Notes: a model not told the origin generated them from the sequence alone. A stretch of 8,208 bases of DNA from Fidelibacterota bacterium (GCA_002718285.1 PBAR01000005.1:54799-63006), one strand, 5' to 3'. Positions 1-7,058 are shown, counted from the stretch's first letter. Translations and numbers: made by a program.

Positions 1-2
1 TG

Positions 3-296
3 GATGACGAAATTCGTGTTACTGTAATTGCTACGGGTTTTAATATGCCAAAAGCAGTACAAAAAATCAAAAATACCGAACTATCTGAGACTGATTTTGA
101 CACACCTCATACGAGAACTCTACAGGATCGAGAAAATATGCCTCTGCATGTTCGACAAGAATCGGATGATAATAATCTACCAGAAACTGAAAATGTTCAT
201 CCTAAGGTAAAATTTGATGATACTCAGGAAAAACCTGTTGTAGTTTACGGACAAGACCTGCAAGTACCTGCATTCATCCGTAGACAACATGATTAA
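3..296 (+). CDS. ftsZ: Cell division protein FtsZ, C-terminal end (5'-truncated by the window)
   Basis: Only the last 97 codons are present, and the frame is open at the left edge. FtsZ is the tubulin-like GTPase that forms the cytoplasmic division ring. The visible part starts with DDEIRVTVIATGF, the last beta strand of the FtsZ C-terminal domain. A polar, charged linker of about 70 residues follows with no predicted fold. It ends in VPAFIRRQHD, which matches the conserved C-terminal peptide (typically (I/V)PAF(L/I)RRQ) that binds FtsA, ZipA or SepF-type partners. The internal ATG at 45 is not the start, because coding similarity extends upstream of it. A strong hairpin terminator follows the stop by about 35 bp, so ftsZ is the last gene of its transcript. 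The combination of end-of-domain sequence and C-terminal peptide makes the call firm. Confidence 0.95.
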   Translation, partial: DDEIRVTVIATGFNMPKAVQKIKNTELSETDFDTPHTRTLQDRENMPLHVRQESDDNNLPETENVHPKVKFDDTQEKPVVVYGQDLQVPAFIRRQHD

Positions 297-330
297 AGAA
301 ATAGAATAAAAAGATCGTGGTTAAAACAAT

Positions 331-358
331 AAAAAAGCCCTGTTACCAGGGTTTTTTT
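331..358. terminator. Bidirectional intrinsic terminator between ftsZ and rpmB
   Basis: An A-run (331-336) precedes the stem CCCTG (338-342), loop TTAC (343-346) and CAGGG (347-351), followed by seven T (352-358). The flanking A and T runs can extend the stem. Read on the plus strand the hairpin is followed by a U tract and can end ftsZ. Read on the minus strand the A-run becomes a U tract and it can end rpmB. The two genes are convergent, so one element serves both. Confidence 0.88.
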
Positions 359-382
359 ATTGTTTTAATATGTTAAAAATGA

Positions 383-619
383 CTAAATCTTTATTCCTTT
401 GGCCCTCAATTCTTTTACTACTTTTGTAATTCCTTTTTTATCAATAATACGCATACCTCTAGTGGAAATTCGCAGGGTAATATACCGTTTCTCATCTGGT
501 AGCCAGAATTTTTTTCGCTGTAAGTTAATATTAAACCTTCTTCGGCTTTTATTGTGAGCATGACTCACATTATTACCAAACATTGGCTTTTTTCCCGTTA
601 CATCACAAACTCTACTCAT
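383..619 (-). CDS. rpmB: 50S ribosomal protein L28
   Basis: Structural protein of the large ribosomal subunit. The 78-residue product aligns along its full length with the familiar bacterial L28: N-terminal [11 protein letters not shown], then [15 protein letters not shown], a central [13 protein letters not shown], and the C-terminal [11 protein letters not shown] followed by ELRAKG. The length equals that of the E. coli protein as I recall it. There is a single Cys (residue 5) and no CxxC pair, so this is the zinc-free form. The start is fixed by the universal MSRVC opening, and an AAGAGA purine stretch lies a few bases upstream on the minus strand. The gene usually beside it, rpmG (L33), is not adjacent here. 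The upstream neighbour on the same strand is a glycosyltransferase 88 bp away, so rpmB may have its own promoter or be co-transcribed. I found no convincing promoter in the gap. Confidence 0.97.
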   Translation of the reverse strand: MSRVCDVTGKKPMFGNNVSHAHNKSRRRFNINLQRKKFWLPDEKRYITLRISTRGMRIIDKKGITKVVKELRAKGIKI

Positions 620-707
620 AACATTCTCTTACTAATTACTCTATAAAAAAGGTGTTAAACTTAAAAATCTTTATGTAACCCGCAAAATATTCTTTAATAT
701 GAAAATA

Positions 708-1379
708 TTAATCAAAAAATCTATATCTTAAACAGCTCCATGCTGATATAAGGCCATCAATCAGCCTCAACTTTTTACCTTCCTCTATTTTTCGTCTTTG
801 ATAGCTTACGGAAACTTCCATAACTCTATATCCTCTACGAAATACCTTTGCTGCAATTTCTGTTTCTAACCCAAATCCTGATGATTTCAAATCAAGGTCT
901 TTTAAATATTCCAAAGGCAATACTTTATAACAGGAAGCTACATCTGTAATCGACTTTCCATTTATAAAATTTGAAAACCAGGTAATCATTTTGTTACCAC
1001 GAGTATGATATGAGTTTTTATTAGTTTGATTGAGCCATCTACTACCAAAAATAACTTCAGCTTGATTATTAATAATTGGTTTTAAAAGTGAATGATAGGC
1101 ATTAGGATCATATTCCAAATCACCATCTTGCAATATAACATAGCTCCCAACGCAATAAGGAAGAGCTGTCCGAACAGCAGCACCCTTCCCTTTATTATAA
1201 TCATGATGAATCAACTGAATATTCGAAATAGATTCTAAGAGTTCATTTGAGCCATCAGTTGATCCGTCATTAACTACAATAATCTGTTTATCAATTGAGA
1301 CGGATTTCACTCGTTCGATTAATTCCAAACATGTCGATTTTTCATTATAAACAGGTATAATTATGGATAACATTGGCAT
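708..1379 (-). CDS. Family 2 glycosyltransferase (dolichol/undecaprenyl-phosphate sugar transferase type)
   Basis: Single-domain GT-A enzyme of 223 residues, predicted to transfer a sugar from a nucleotide donor to a lipid or polysaccharide acceptor at the cytoplasmic membrane face. Visible motifs in order are: SIIIPVYNE (5-13), the opening strand of the GT2 fold; VNDGSTDG (36-43), the nucleotide-binding turn; NKGKGAAVR (62-70); QDGDLEYDP (84-92), containing the D-x-D metal site; FGSR (111-114); TDVASCYK (145-152); and SGFGLETEIAAKVFRRGYRV (167-186) followed by EEGKKL (199-204). The last two blocks are typical of the polyprenyl-phosphate mannose/glucose synthase-like branch. No transmembrane segment follows the catalytic domain, unlike longer DPM/GtrB forms. 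Met3 is an equally possible start. The neighbours give no pathway clue, so acceptor and sugar are unknown. Confidence 0.88.
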   Translation of the reverse strand: MPMLSIIIPVYNEKSTCLELIERVKSVSIDKQIIVVNDGSTDGSNELLESISNIQLIHHDYNKGKGAAVRTALPYCVGSYVILQDGDLEYDPNAYHSLLKPIINNQAEVIFGSRWLNQTNKNSYHTRGNKMITWFSNFINGKSITDVASCYKVLPLEYLKDLDLKSSGFGLETEIAAKVFRRGYRVMEVSVSYQRRKIEEGKKLRLIDGLISAWSCLRYRFFD

Positions 1380-1956
1380 GGTCTTACGCTATTCTACTAA
1401 AGCTTTCTAGTGCATACTTATCCAATTTTAAGGTAAAAATAAGTTTCTTGTTATTAATTATAAAAAAATAAATCAAATACTAATTTGTATATCGAATAAA
1501 TAAAAAGAAACTTTTTTAAAATAATTCCAGGATTTTTTATTTAAATACATCTTTCAGTTTAAATATTATCACTACTCATCCAATAAAAGCCAAATTAACC
1601 AGTCCACCTATTGGAGCTTGATCTGGGTCACTTGGAAAAGTAACACTTTGAGCAATTAGTAATGATACTGATAAAAATTTCGTATATATTATATTTTTCA
1701 TTTTTTCTATTTGGCTATAGATATTTTTTTTCAAGTAATTAAGATTTTAAATAAAATTCAATGAATCTTATGAGTAATAGAATAAAGAGAAAAAGGACAT
1801 CATTTTTAATCTACTCCCTTATTCAATAATTAATATTTTTTTAAAGCATAAATTAATTGGACTGATCTACAATATTTTTCCAGATAATTGATGGAAAATC
1901 CAATTTGATTTTAAAAAAATAAACAGAAATTTTTTTAAACAGAATAAAAGAAAATA
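1380..1956. other. 577-bp AT-rich intergenic region
   Basis: The gap lies between the amidohydrolase and the glycosyltransferase, both on the minus strand. The only coding candidate I see is the 41-codon ORF listed separately at 1576-1701. On the minus strand a TATAAT (1457-1462) lies about 80 bp ahead of the glycosyltransferase but has no acceptable -35 at 16-19 bp. An A/T-only hairpin (AAAAAG 1502-1507, loop AAA, CTTTTT 1511-1516) lies downstream of the small ORF and could be a weak terminator. A 7-bp inverted repeat (TAAGATT 1740-1746 / AATCTTA 1764-1770, 17-nt loop) lies upstream of the small ORF. No tRNA, rRNA or repeat array is visible. In sequence this AT-rich, the short hairpins may be chance. 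Confidence 0.6.
1576..1701 (-). CDS. Small putative secreted/membrane peptide (41 aa), signal peptide plus PDQAPIGGL motif
   Basis: This short ORF has a non-random composition. Residues 1-8 (MKNIIYTK) are basic, and residues 9-17 (FLSVSLLIA) are a hydrophobic core. An AQS segment (17-19) suits signal peptidase cleavage. A short acidic, proline-rich stretch PSDPDQAP (23-30) follows, then IGGL and a second small hydrophobic tail (VNLAFIG) ending in TGA. This layout (signal peptide, proline/acidic spacer with an APIxGGL- or PID-like motif, hydrophobic end) resembles very short proteins common in Bacteroidota and relatives, as I recall. Those are usually longer, with a fuller C-terminal hydrophobic segment and basic end, so this copy may be shortened. 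There is no clear Shine-Dalgarno sequence, only an A-rich run before the ATG, but several well-supported genes here also lack one. Function unknown. Being real but truncated, or a degraded relic, are both possible. Confidence 0.5.
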   Translation of the reverse strand: MKNIIYTKFLSVSLLIAQSVTFPSDPDQAPIGGLVNLAFIG

Positions 1957-3633
1957 CTATTCATACAAATAATCTTTACCTCCTACTACTGTCCTTAAGA
2001 CTCTAGAATATAATATTTCATCTGGAGTTGAAGTAAGAAAATTAACTGAGTGAACTACAAAATCAGCATATTTACCTTGGATGATAGATCCTGTTTTATC
2101 ATCCCAAAAGGCTGCATATGCATTATTGATAGTATAAGCTTTAAGAGCATCTTCAACGCTAATTTTTTCATTGGGGTACCATCCATTAGGATTATAACCA
2201 TCCCGCGTCCTGCGAGTAACAGCAGCATAAATACCCGTAACTGGATTTAATGGGGCTACAGTCCAATCCGATCCAAATGTAAGATTGGCACCACTTTCGA
2301 TTAATGTCTTAAAAACATATGTTCGTGATAAACGATCATGATCTATACGTTTATGAGCCCAAGAACCATCATCATAAATATGATAAGGCTGCATTGATGG
2401 AATAATATTCTCTTTTGAAAATCTTAATATAGCAGATTTCGAAAGATGCTGCGAATGCTCTATACGAGATCTTCTATCCTTCATCCCATTTTCTTTTCTA
2501 ATTAATGCAAATTCATCAAGAATCCAATCATTAGCTCTATCACCAATAGCATGAATAGCATGTTGGATATTTGCTTTATCGGTTTCCCTTAAAATAAATT
2601 TGAAATCTGCAGTGTCTCGAACAGTAATTATTCCAACAGTCGGAAGATCTTCCTTTTCTTTAGAAAAATGATCAATCAAGTAGGGTTCATGCATCCAGGC
2701 TGTGCGAGAACCAAGAGAACCATCCATCATAGCTTTGATTCCATCCCATCTTAACCAATCATCACCTGGACCATTATTCCGAACATTTTTGATAATACTT
2801 TTCCAATAAGTATACCATGGAAAAATCTTAATACGAATTTTTAATCGGCCATTTTTATGATTTCTTTTGTAAGTGAGAAGAGACTTCCAAGAATCAAAAT
2901 GATTGGATCCCACATCATGTACTTGAGTAATACCAAGAGAAAGAGCATAATTCATTGCTACATCTAACGCTTGATCCATTTCATCAATTGTTGGTTCAGG
3001 AATAATTTTACTAACAAGACTCTCTGCTTCATCTTTTAAAATACCTGTAGGATTTCCATTTTCATCTTTTATTATAATTCCTCCTGCAGGATCCTTAGTT
3101 CTTTTTGTAATACCAGCCATTTGAAGAGCCTTACTATTTGCCAAAGCCATATGTCCATCTAGCCTACCAAGCAATACAGGTCTATCAGATACAACATCAT
3201 CAATCCAAGATTTATCGGGGTAATTTCCTCCCCATAGTTCATGGTCCCAATCACCTCCCTGCATCCATATACCTTTTGGAAGGCTATCCGCATGGGTTTT
3301 TATTCGTTTCTGAAATTCAGCCTTATTATCTACATTTCGGAGATTTACGCTAGAAAGCTGAAAACCACCACTCATAAAATGTACATGGTTATCAATAAAA
3401 CCTGGAGTAACAAAATGACCATTTAAATCTATTTTTTCAGTATTCGCAGTTGACATCATGAGTACTTCGGTGCCATCACCAACATGAAATATTTGATCTC
3501 CACTGACAGCGATCGCATTAGCATAAGGATTTTTTGGATCGCCAGTCCAAATATTGCCATTAAAATAAATCTTATCTACGTTCTGGACTGAACAAGAAAA
3601 AATAAATAAAAGAAAAGGTGATATTTTAAGCAT
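1957..3633 (-). CDS. Predicted lipoprotein amidohydrolase, YtcJ-like (Amidohydro_3 family)
   Basis: Metal-dependent hydrolase of 558 residues, the usual size for YtcJ/N-substituted-formamide-deformylase-like enzymes, which act on amide or related C-N bonds. Substrate cannot be inferred. The N terminus MLKISPFLLFIFSC has a hydrophobic core ending at Cys14 with Ile-Phe-Ser before it, a plausible lipobox. The enzyme is therefore probably exported and membrane-anchored. Family marks in order are: NGNIWTGDP (25-33); PGFIDNHVHF (77-86) with the metal-binding HxH at His83/His85; GGDWDHELWGG (126-136); QVHDVGS (237-243); KAMMDGSLGSRTA (300-312); HAIHAIGDRAN (358-368); RIEHSQHL (390-397); and FGSDWTVAPLNP (453-464) with the conserved Asp456. 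The C-terminal GSIIQGKYADFVVHS (515-529) is the typical ending of the small beta domain. All expected catalytic motifs are intact. It is monocistronic by position and divergent from dus, with its own predicted promoter. Confidence 0.9.
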   Translation of the reverse strand: MLKISPFLLFIFSCSVQNVDKIYFNGNIWTGDPKNPYANAIAVSGDQIFHVGDGTEVLMMSTANTEKIDLNGHFVTPGFIDNHVHFMSGGFQLSSVNLRNVDNKAEFQKRIKTHADSLPKGIWMQGGDWDHELWGGNYPDKSWIDDVVSDRPVLLGRLDGHMALANSKALQMAGITKRTKDPAGGIIIKDENGNPTGILKDEAESLVSKIIPEPTIDEMDQALDVAMNYALSLGITQVHDVGSNHFDSWKSLLTYKRNHKNGRLKIRIKIFPWYTYWKSIIKNVRNNGPGDDWLRWDGIKAMMDGSLGSRTAWMHEPYLIDHFSKEKEDLPTVGIITVRDTADFKFILRETDKANIQHAIHAIGDRANDWILDEFALIRKENGMKDRRSRIEHSQHLSKSAILRFSKENIIPSMQPYHIYDDGSWAHKRIDHDRLSRTYVFKTLIESGANLTFGSDWTVAPLNPVTGIYAAVTRRTRDGYNPNGWYPNEKISVEDALKAYTINNAYAAFWDDKTGSIIQGKYADFVVHSVNFLTSTPDEILYSRVLRTVVGGKDYLYE

Positions 3634-3670
3634 AGGATAAGTTAATTTTTTTACTAAGTTATTAAAAATG

Positions 3671-3700
3671 ATAATAGATCCACTAAATTGATTGAATCAA
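3671..3700 (-). promoter_or_regulatory. Predicted sigma70-type promoter of the amidohydrolase gene
   Basis: On the minus strand, TTGATT (-35, at 3695-3700) is followed after 18 bp by TATTAT (-10, at 3671-3676). The predicted transcript would start near 3664, giving a leader of about 30 nt. The -35 is the right arm of the palindrome at 3688-3700. Confidence 0.55.
3688..3700. promoter_or_regulatory. Palindrome overlapping both divergent -35 elements (candidate operator)
   Basis: TTGATT-G-AATCAA is a perfect 6+1+6 inverted repeat at the centre of the 109-bp amidohydrolase/dus intergenic region. Its right arm supplies the minus-strand -35 (TTGATT). The plus-strand -35 (TTGAAT, 3692-3697) is nested in it. 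A dimeric regulator bound here would cover both promoters. No regulator gene is in the window, so the operator role is an inference. Confidence 0.4.
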
Positions 3701-3721
3701 CAAGTTAGTTAATAATATAAT
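3692..3721 (+). promoter_or_regulatory. Predicted sigma70-type promoter of dus
   Basis: TTGAAT (3692-3697) is followed after 18 bp by a perfect TATAAT (3716-3721). The start point would be near 3728, leaving about 15 nt before the dus ATG, with no good Shine-Dalgarno sequence in that short leader. Confidence 0.6.
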
Positions 3722-3742
3722 TTACATTTTAATTTTGGTACT

Positions 3743-4735
3743 ATGAAAATTGGCTCATTAAATATTGAAACACCTGTTTTTCTCGCCCCAATGGCAGGTG
3801 TAACAGATTATCCATTTCGAATCTTATGTAAGGAGATGGGTGCTGGTGTAGTTTATTCTGAATTTGTATCTGCGGATGGTATAATTAGAGAGAATATAAA
3901 AACTTTGAATATGGTCCAATTCGAAGAAAAAGAGAGACCAATAGGTATACAGATCTTTGGAAATAATGCTGAATCCATGGGCAAAGCTGCTAAATATATT
4001 TCAGATAATTTTCAGCCTGATATTATTGATATCAATTATGGATGCCCAGTACCTAAAATTACGAAAAAGGGTGGTGGTTCAGCTGCTCTTAAGGATCTAT
4101 GCTTAATGAACGATATCACAGCTTCTGTGATTGAAGCTGTACCCGAATTGCCTGTTACTGTAAAAATGCGAGCAGGATGGAATAAAGAATCCATCATCAT
4201 TCCTGAAGCAGGACAACAACTTGAAAAAATTGGAGTAAAAGCCATCACTCTTCACCCTCGCACCACTAAGCAACGCTATACTGGGAAAGCAAATTGGGAT
4301 TACATTAGAATTTTAAAAGAATCAGTTTCTATTCCAGTAATTGGGAATGGAGATATTTGCAATACAGATGATATGATACGTATGTTTGATGAAACAAGGT
4401 GTGATGCAGTAATGGTAGCTAGAGCAACCCAAGGAAATCCATGGTTTTTTCAAAATGCTAAAGCCCGCCTCGCCGGTCAGCAGATACCTTTACAACCATC
4501 TCTTCTAGATATTGCAGAAATGTGTAAAAGGCACTTTGATCTAATGCTTATAAATAGAGGTGAAAAAACTGGATTCAACCTAATGAAAAAACATTTTTCT
4601 AATTATATAAAAGGATTCCCTGGCGCAGCTGCTTTTAGAAAAACCCTCGTAACTTCTTCAGAATTACCTGAAATGAGAAAGGCATTAGATCGATTTACAA
4701 TTGAAGCCAGAAAAACTGATTTGGAATTTGTTTAA
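3743..4735 (+). CDS. dus: tRNA-dihydrouridine synthase, DusB-like
   Basis: FMN-dependent enzyme that reduces specific uridines in the tRNA D-loop to dihydrouridine, using NADPH, in the cytoplasm. The 330-residue product has the usual length and a complete TIM barrel plus helical C-terminal domain. Motifs include LAPMAGVTDYPFR (14-26), the flavin-binding start of the barrel, and YSEFVSADG (38-46). DINYGCPVPK (96-105) carries the catalytic Cys101, followed by KKGGGSAAL (108-116). VTVKMRAGW (138-146) holds an FMN-contacting Lys141, and LHPRT (170-174) is the His motif. GNGDI (201-205) and VMVARATQGNPWFF (223-236) form the phosphate-binding region. In the last block the common GR(G/A) is AR(A), a mild variation. 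The ATG gives the normal MKIG(S/N) opening. The usual partner fis is absent, as expected outside gammaproteobacteria. It is the first gene after the divergent promoter. Its 122-bp distance from pruA and pruA's own promoter suggest separate transcription. Confidence 0.95.
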   Translation: MKIGSLNIETPVFLAPMAGVTDYPFRILCKEMGAGVVYSEFVSADGIIRENIKTLNMVQFEEKERPIGIQIFGNNAESMGKAAKYISDNFQPDIIDINYGCPVPKITKKGGGSAALKDLCLMNDITASVIEAVPELPVTVKMRAGWNKESIIIPEAGQQLEKIGVKAITLHPRTTKQRYTGKANWDYIRILKESVSIPVIGNGDICNTDDMIRMFDETRCDAVMVARATQGNPWFFQNAKARLAGQQIPLQPSLLDIAEMCKRHFDLMLINRGEKTGFNLMKKHFSNYIKGFPGAAAFRKTLVTSSELPEMRKALDRFTIEARKTDLEFV

Positions 4736-4742
4736 TTTATTC

Positions 4743-4764
4743 ACATTAATCTAATGTTTTCATT
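4743..4764 (+). terminator. Possible weak terminator after dus
   Basis: A 6-bp AT-rich perfect stem ACATTA (4743-4748), loop ATC, TAATGT (4752-4757) begins 7 bp past the dus stop and runs into a T-rich stretch. It has only one G-C pair, so it would be an inefficient terminator. Chance is a real alternative. Confidence 0.3.
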
Positions 4765-4832
4765 ATTTATATCACTATCCATCTTGTCTCGGTTATTAAT
4801 GACTGGTAATTTAACTTATCTTTTGTCTAATC

Positions 4833-4841
4833 TGTTATAAT
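4833..4841 (+). promoter_or_regulatory. Predicted extended -10 promoter of the pruA operon
   Basis: TGTTATAAT combines the TGn extension (4833-4835) with a perfect -10 hexamer (4836-4841). The best -35, TTAACT (4811-4816), is poor and 19 bp away, as tolerated by extended -10 promoters. The start would be near 4848, only about 10 nt ahead of the pruA ATG. The AGGA at 4843-4846 would then lie mostly outside the mRNA. Confidence 0.5.
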
Positions 4842-4857
4842 CAGGATCTAAAATTTT

Positions 4858-6480
4858 ATGATCAAAATTATTAAAGCAACGAACGAACCAGTAAAATCCT
4901 ACGAACCTGGTTCAATTGAGAGATTGAGTCTTCAAAAAAAATATGACGAACTAGCTTCGAAAATTATTGATGTCCCAATTATTATAAATGGAGAAAAAAT
5001 CTACACAGGTAATACTGGTAATTGTTTGATGCCTCACGATCATAACCATATTTTGGCAAAATACCATAAAGCTGGGAAAAAAGAAGCTGACTTAGCAATA
5101 GATGCTGCAATGGAATCATGGAAAATTTGGTCTAACACTTCAATTAGTGAAAGGACAGCTATTTTTAGAAAAGCAGCAAAATTGTTACAAGGACCATGGC
5201 GAGATACAATTAATGCTGCCACAATGTTAAACCAGAGTAAAAATGCTTACCAAGCTGAGATTGATTCCGCCTGTGAACTAATAGACTTTTTCAATTTTAA
5301 TGCTCAATTTGCTGAACAAATATACAATAACCAGCCACTAATTTCTCCAGAAGGGATAAAAAACTATCTCGAATATCGTCCGCTAGAAGGATTTATTTTT
5401 GCTGTAACTCCTTTCAATTTTACTTCTATTGCCGGAAACCTACCTACCGCTCCTGCACTGGTAGGGAATGTGGCCCTTTGGAAACCTGCATCTAGTGCAG
5501 TTTACCCCTGTCATTTTATTATGGAAATGATGAAAGAAGCAGGATTACCTGATGGTGTAATTAATTTTATTCCTGGATCGGGTGGAGATATTGGTGATCC
5601 TGTCTTAAAAAATGAAAATCTTTCGGGTGTCCATTTTACAGGGTCCACAGAAACTTTTCAGCATATTTGGAAAATTATTGGTAATAATATTGATAATTAT
5701 AAAACTTATCCAAGAATTGTAGGTGAAACAGGCGGAAAAGATTTTTGCCTGGCCCATACTTCTGCGGATATTGATGTATTAGTAACTGCAATGATACGAG
5801 GTGCATTTGAATTTCAAGGACAAAAATGTTCTGCAATGTCAAGAGTATATATACCCAAAAGTATTTGGAAAAAATTAAAGCATAAATATTTATCTGAACT
5901 GGAAACGATATCTGTAGGATCCCCAAGAGATTTTACAAATTTTATAAATGCGGTTATTGATAAAACAGCTTTTGATTCAATTGTGAGATATATTGAATAC
6001 GCAAGAATTTCTAGTGAAGCTGAAATTATTTCTGGTGGTAAATATAATGATAGTCAAGGTTACTTTATCGAACCTACTACAATCCTTACATCTGATCCAT
6101 ATTTTAAAACAATGGAAGAAGAAATCTTTGGGCCAGTATTGACTATATATCTCTACGATCATTCAGAATGGGAATCAACAATTAAACTCGTTGATTCTAC
6201 ATCACAGTACGGCTTAACAGGCTGCATAATAGGAAAAGATATAGAAGCAATGGATCAAGCAAAAAAGCTTCTGAGACACTCTGCAGGAAATTTCTATGTT
6301 AACGATAAACCAACTGGTGCTGTAGTAGGACAACAGCCATTTGGAGGTAGTAGAGCATCAGGAACAAATGATAAGGCAGGATCTGAGCTAAACCTTTTAA
6401 GATGGATATCAATTAGAACAATAAAAGAAACCTTTGATACTCATAAAAACTATAGATATCCTTTTTTAGAAAAGGATTGA
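4858..6480 (+). CDS. pruA: L-glutamate gamma-semialdehyde dehydrogenase (1-pyrroline-5-carboxylate dehydrogenase)
   Basis: NAD+-dependent aldehyde dehydrogenase that oxidises glutamate-5-semialdehyde (from proline or ornithine breakdown) to glutamate in the cytoplasm. The 540-residue product is the stand-alone ALDH4-like type, not the bifunctional PutA. The N-terminal extension NEPVKSYEPGSIERLSL (9-25) is characteristic of this group. Catalytic features are TPFNFTS (184-190, oxyanion-hole Asn187), WKPAS (208-212, Lys209 for the cofactor), FTGSTETF (260-267), VGETGGKDF (288-296, general base Glu290) and FQGQKCSAMSRVYIP (319-333, nucleophile Cys324). Also present are EEIFGPVL (421-428) and the PFGGSRASGTNDKAG block near the C-terminus. 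All key residues are intact. The start is the first Met of the conserved N terminus. A carbamate kinase remnant begins on the very next base after the stop, and sucC follows, so pruA heads this operon. No proline dehydrogenase gene is nearby. Confidence 0.96.
   Translation: MIKIIKATNEPVKSYEPGSIERLSLQKKYDELASKIIDVPIIINGEKIYTGNTGNCLMPHDHNHILAKYHKAGKKEADLAIDAAMESWKIWSNTSISERTAIFRKAAKLLQGPWRDTINAATMLNQSKNAYQAEIDSACELIDFFNFNAQFAEQIYNNQPLISPEGIKNYLEYRPLEGFIFAVTPFNFTSIAGNLPTAPALVGNVALWKPASSAVYPCHFIMEMMKEAGLPDGVINFIPGSGGDIGDPVLKNENLSGVHFTGSTETFQHIWKIIGNNIDNYKTYPRIVGETGGKDFCLAHTSADIDVLVTAMIRGAFEFQGQKCSAMSRVYIPKSIWKKLKHKYLSELETISVGSPRDFTNFINAVIDKTAFDSIVRYIEYARISSEAEIISGGKYNDSQGYFIEPTTILTSDPYFKTMEEEIFGPVLTIYLYDHSEWESTIKLVDSTSQYGLTGCIIGKDIEAMDQAKKLLRHSAGNFYVNDKPTGAVVGQQPFGGSRASGTNDKAGSELNLLRWISIRTIKETFDTHKNYRYPFLEKD
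6471..6476 (+). promoter_or_regulatory. Ribosome binding site of the former carbamate kinase gene
   Basis: AAAGGA lies inside the last pruA codons, 4 nt ahead of the ATG at 6481. It fits the remnant's start directly after the pruA stop codon (TGA then ATG) and suggests the two genes were translationally coupled. Confidence 0.55.
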
Positions 6481-6963
6481 ATGGCTAAACTTACTGCAAT
6501 GATCTCTTTGGGTGGAACTCTTTAGAAAAAGCTAGAGATTTATCTAATAAATTTGGATGGAAAATAAAGGAACAAGAGCACGCAAAATGGCGCCGCATGG
6601 TACCCATATCCCATGCCAGAATACATTATGCATGGGAAATCAATTAAAGCACTTGTAGATCGTGGTACAGTTGTCATTGCATCAGGTGGTGGTGGAATCC
6701 CAGTCTATAATGATGAAAACGGTGATTTAGAAGGAATTAATGCAGTCATAGATAAAAATTACTCATTAGCAAAAATGGGGCGAATTATCCGTGCTAATAA
6801 ATTCTGGATAATAACTAATGTGAAAAATGTTTATTTTAATTTTGGCAGTGCAAATCAGACTTCAATTAAAAAAATAAATAGAAATGATTTAAAAAAATTA
6901 TATAATAATGGGGAATTTCAAAAAGGGAGTATTGGACCAAAGATTAAGCCAGCCCTTCACTTT

Positions 6964-6992
6964 TTGAAATATCATGGATAAAAAGTTATAAT
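6964..6992 (+). promoter_or_regulatory. Predicted sigma70-type promoter for sucC inside the pseudogene
   Basis: TTGAAA (6964-6969, five of six consensus bases) is followed after exactly 17 bp by TATAAT (6987-6992, perfect). It is the best consensus match I found in the window. Transcription would start near 6999, giving sucC a leader of about 60 nt that includes its strong Shine-Dalgarno sequence. The -10 sits in a 15-bp palindrome (AAGTTAT-A-ATAACTT, 6983-6997). The premature TAA of the pseudogene lies in the spacer. Confidence 0.55.
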
Positions 6993-7046
6993 AACTTCTA
7001 TTCCCAACATAGCTGATACTCTTAAAGGAAATGCAGGTACAATAAT

Positions 7047-7052
7047 AAGGAA
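7047..7052 (+). promoter_or_regulatory. Ribosome binding site of sucC
   Basis: AAGGAA ends 6 nt before the sucC ATG at 7059. It lies in the 3' end of the carbamate kinase remnant. It is clearly stronger than the leaders of dus, the amidohydrolase or the glycosyltransferase, which show little or no Shine-Dalgarno sequence. Confidence 0.7.
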
Positions 7053-7058
7053 CAGTAC

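Noticed and set aside
28..210. Plus-strand ORF overlapping the ftsZ tail
   Set aside because: It lies out of frame with ftsZ, whose C-terminal domain end and conserved terminal peptide are clear in the other frame.
1740..1770. 7-bp inverted repeat with a 17-nt loop as a regulatory RNA or operator
   Set aside because: Short and AT-rich, with no supporting promoter or terminator around it. It could easily occur by chance here.
1761..1829. 22-codon plus-strand ORF in the AT-rich gap
   Set aside because: Very short, no signal or motif, no ribosome binding site, and composition expected by chance.
2050..2250. Plus-strand ORFs opposite the amidohydrolase (also 3138-3353 and 3241-3426)
   Set aside because: All lie antisense within a complete, motif-rich gene and show no recognisable protein features.
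4036..4248. Minus-strand ORF inside dus
   Set aside because: Antisense shadow of the intact dihydrouridine synthase with no family features.
5040..6162. Minus-strand ORFs inside pruA (5040-5222, 5675-5926, 5977-6162)
   Set aside because: They are antisense to a complete aldehyde dehydrogenase, and their compositions look like reverse translations of the coding strand.
6613..6981. 122-residue plus-strand ORF as an independent gene
   Set aside because: It begins mid-protein in carbamate kinase. Matching sequence lies upstream in another frame and downstream past its stop, so it is a fragment of the pseudogene.
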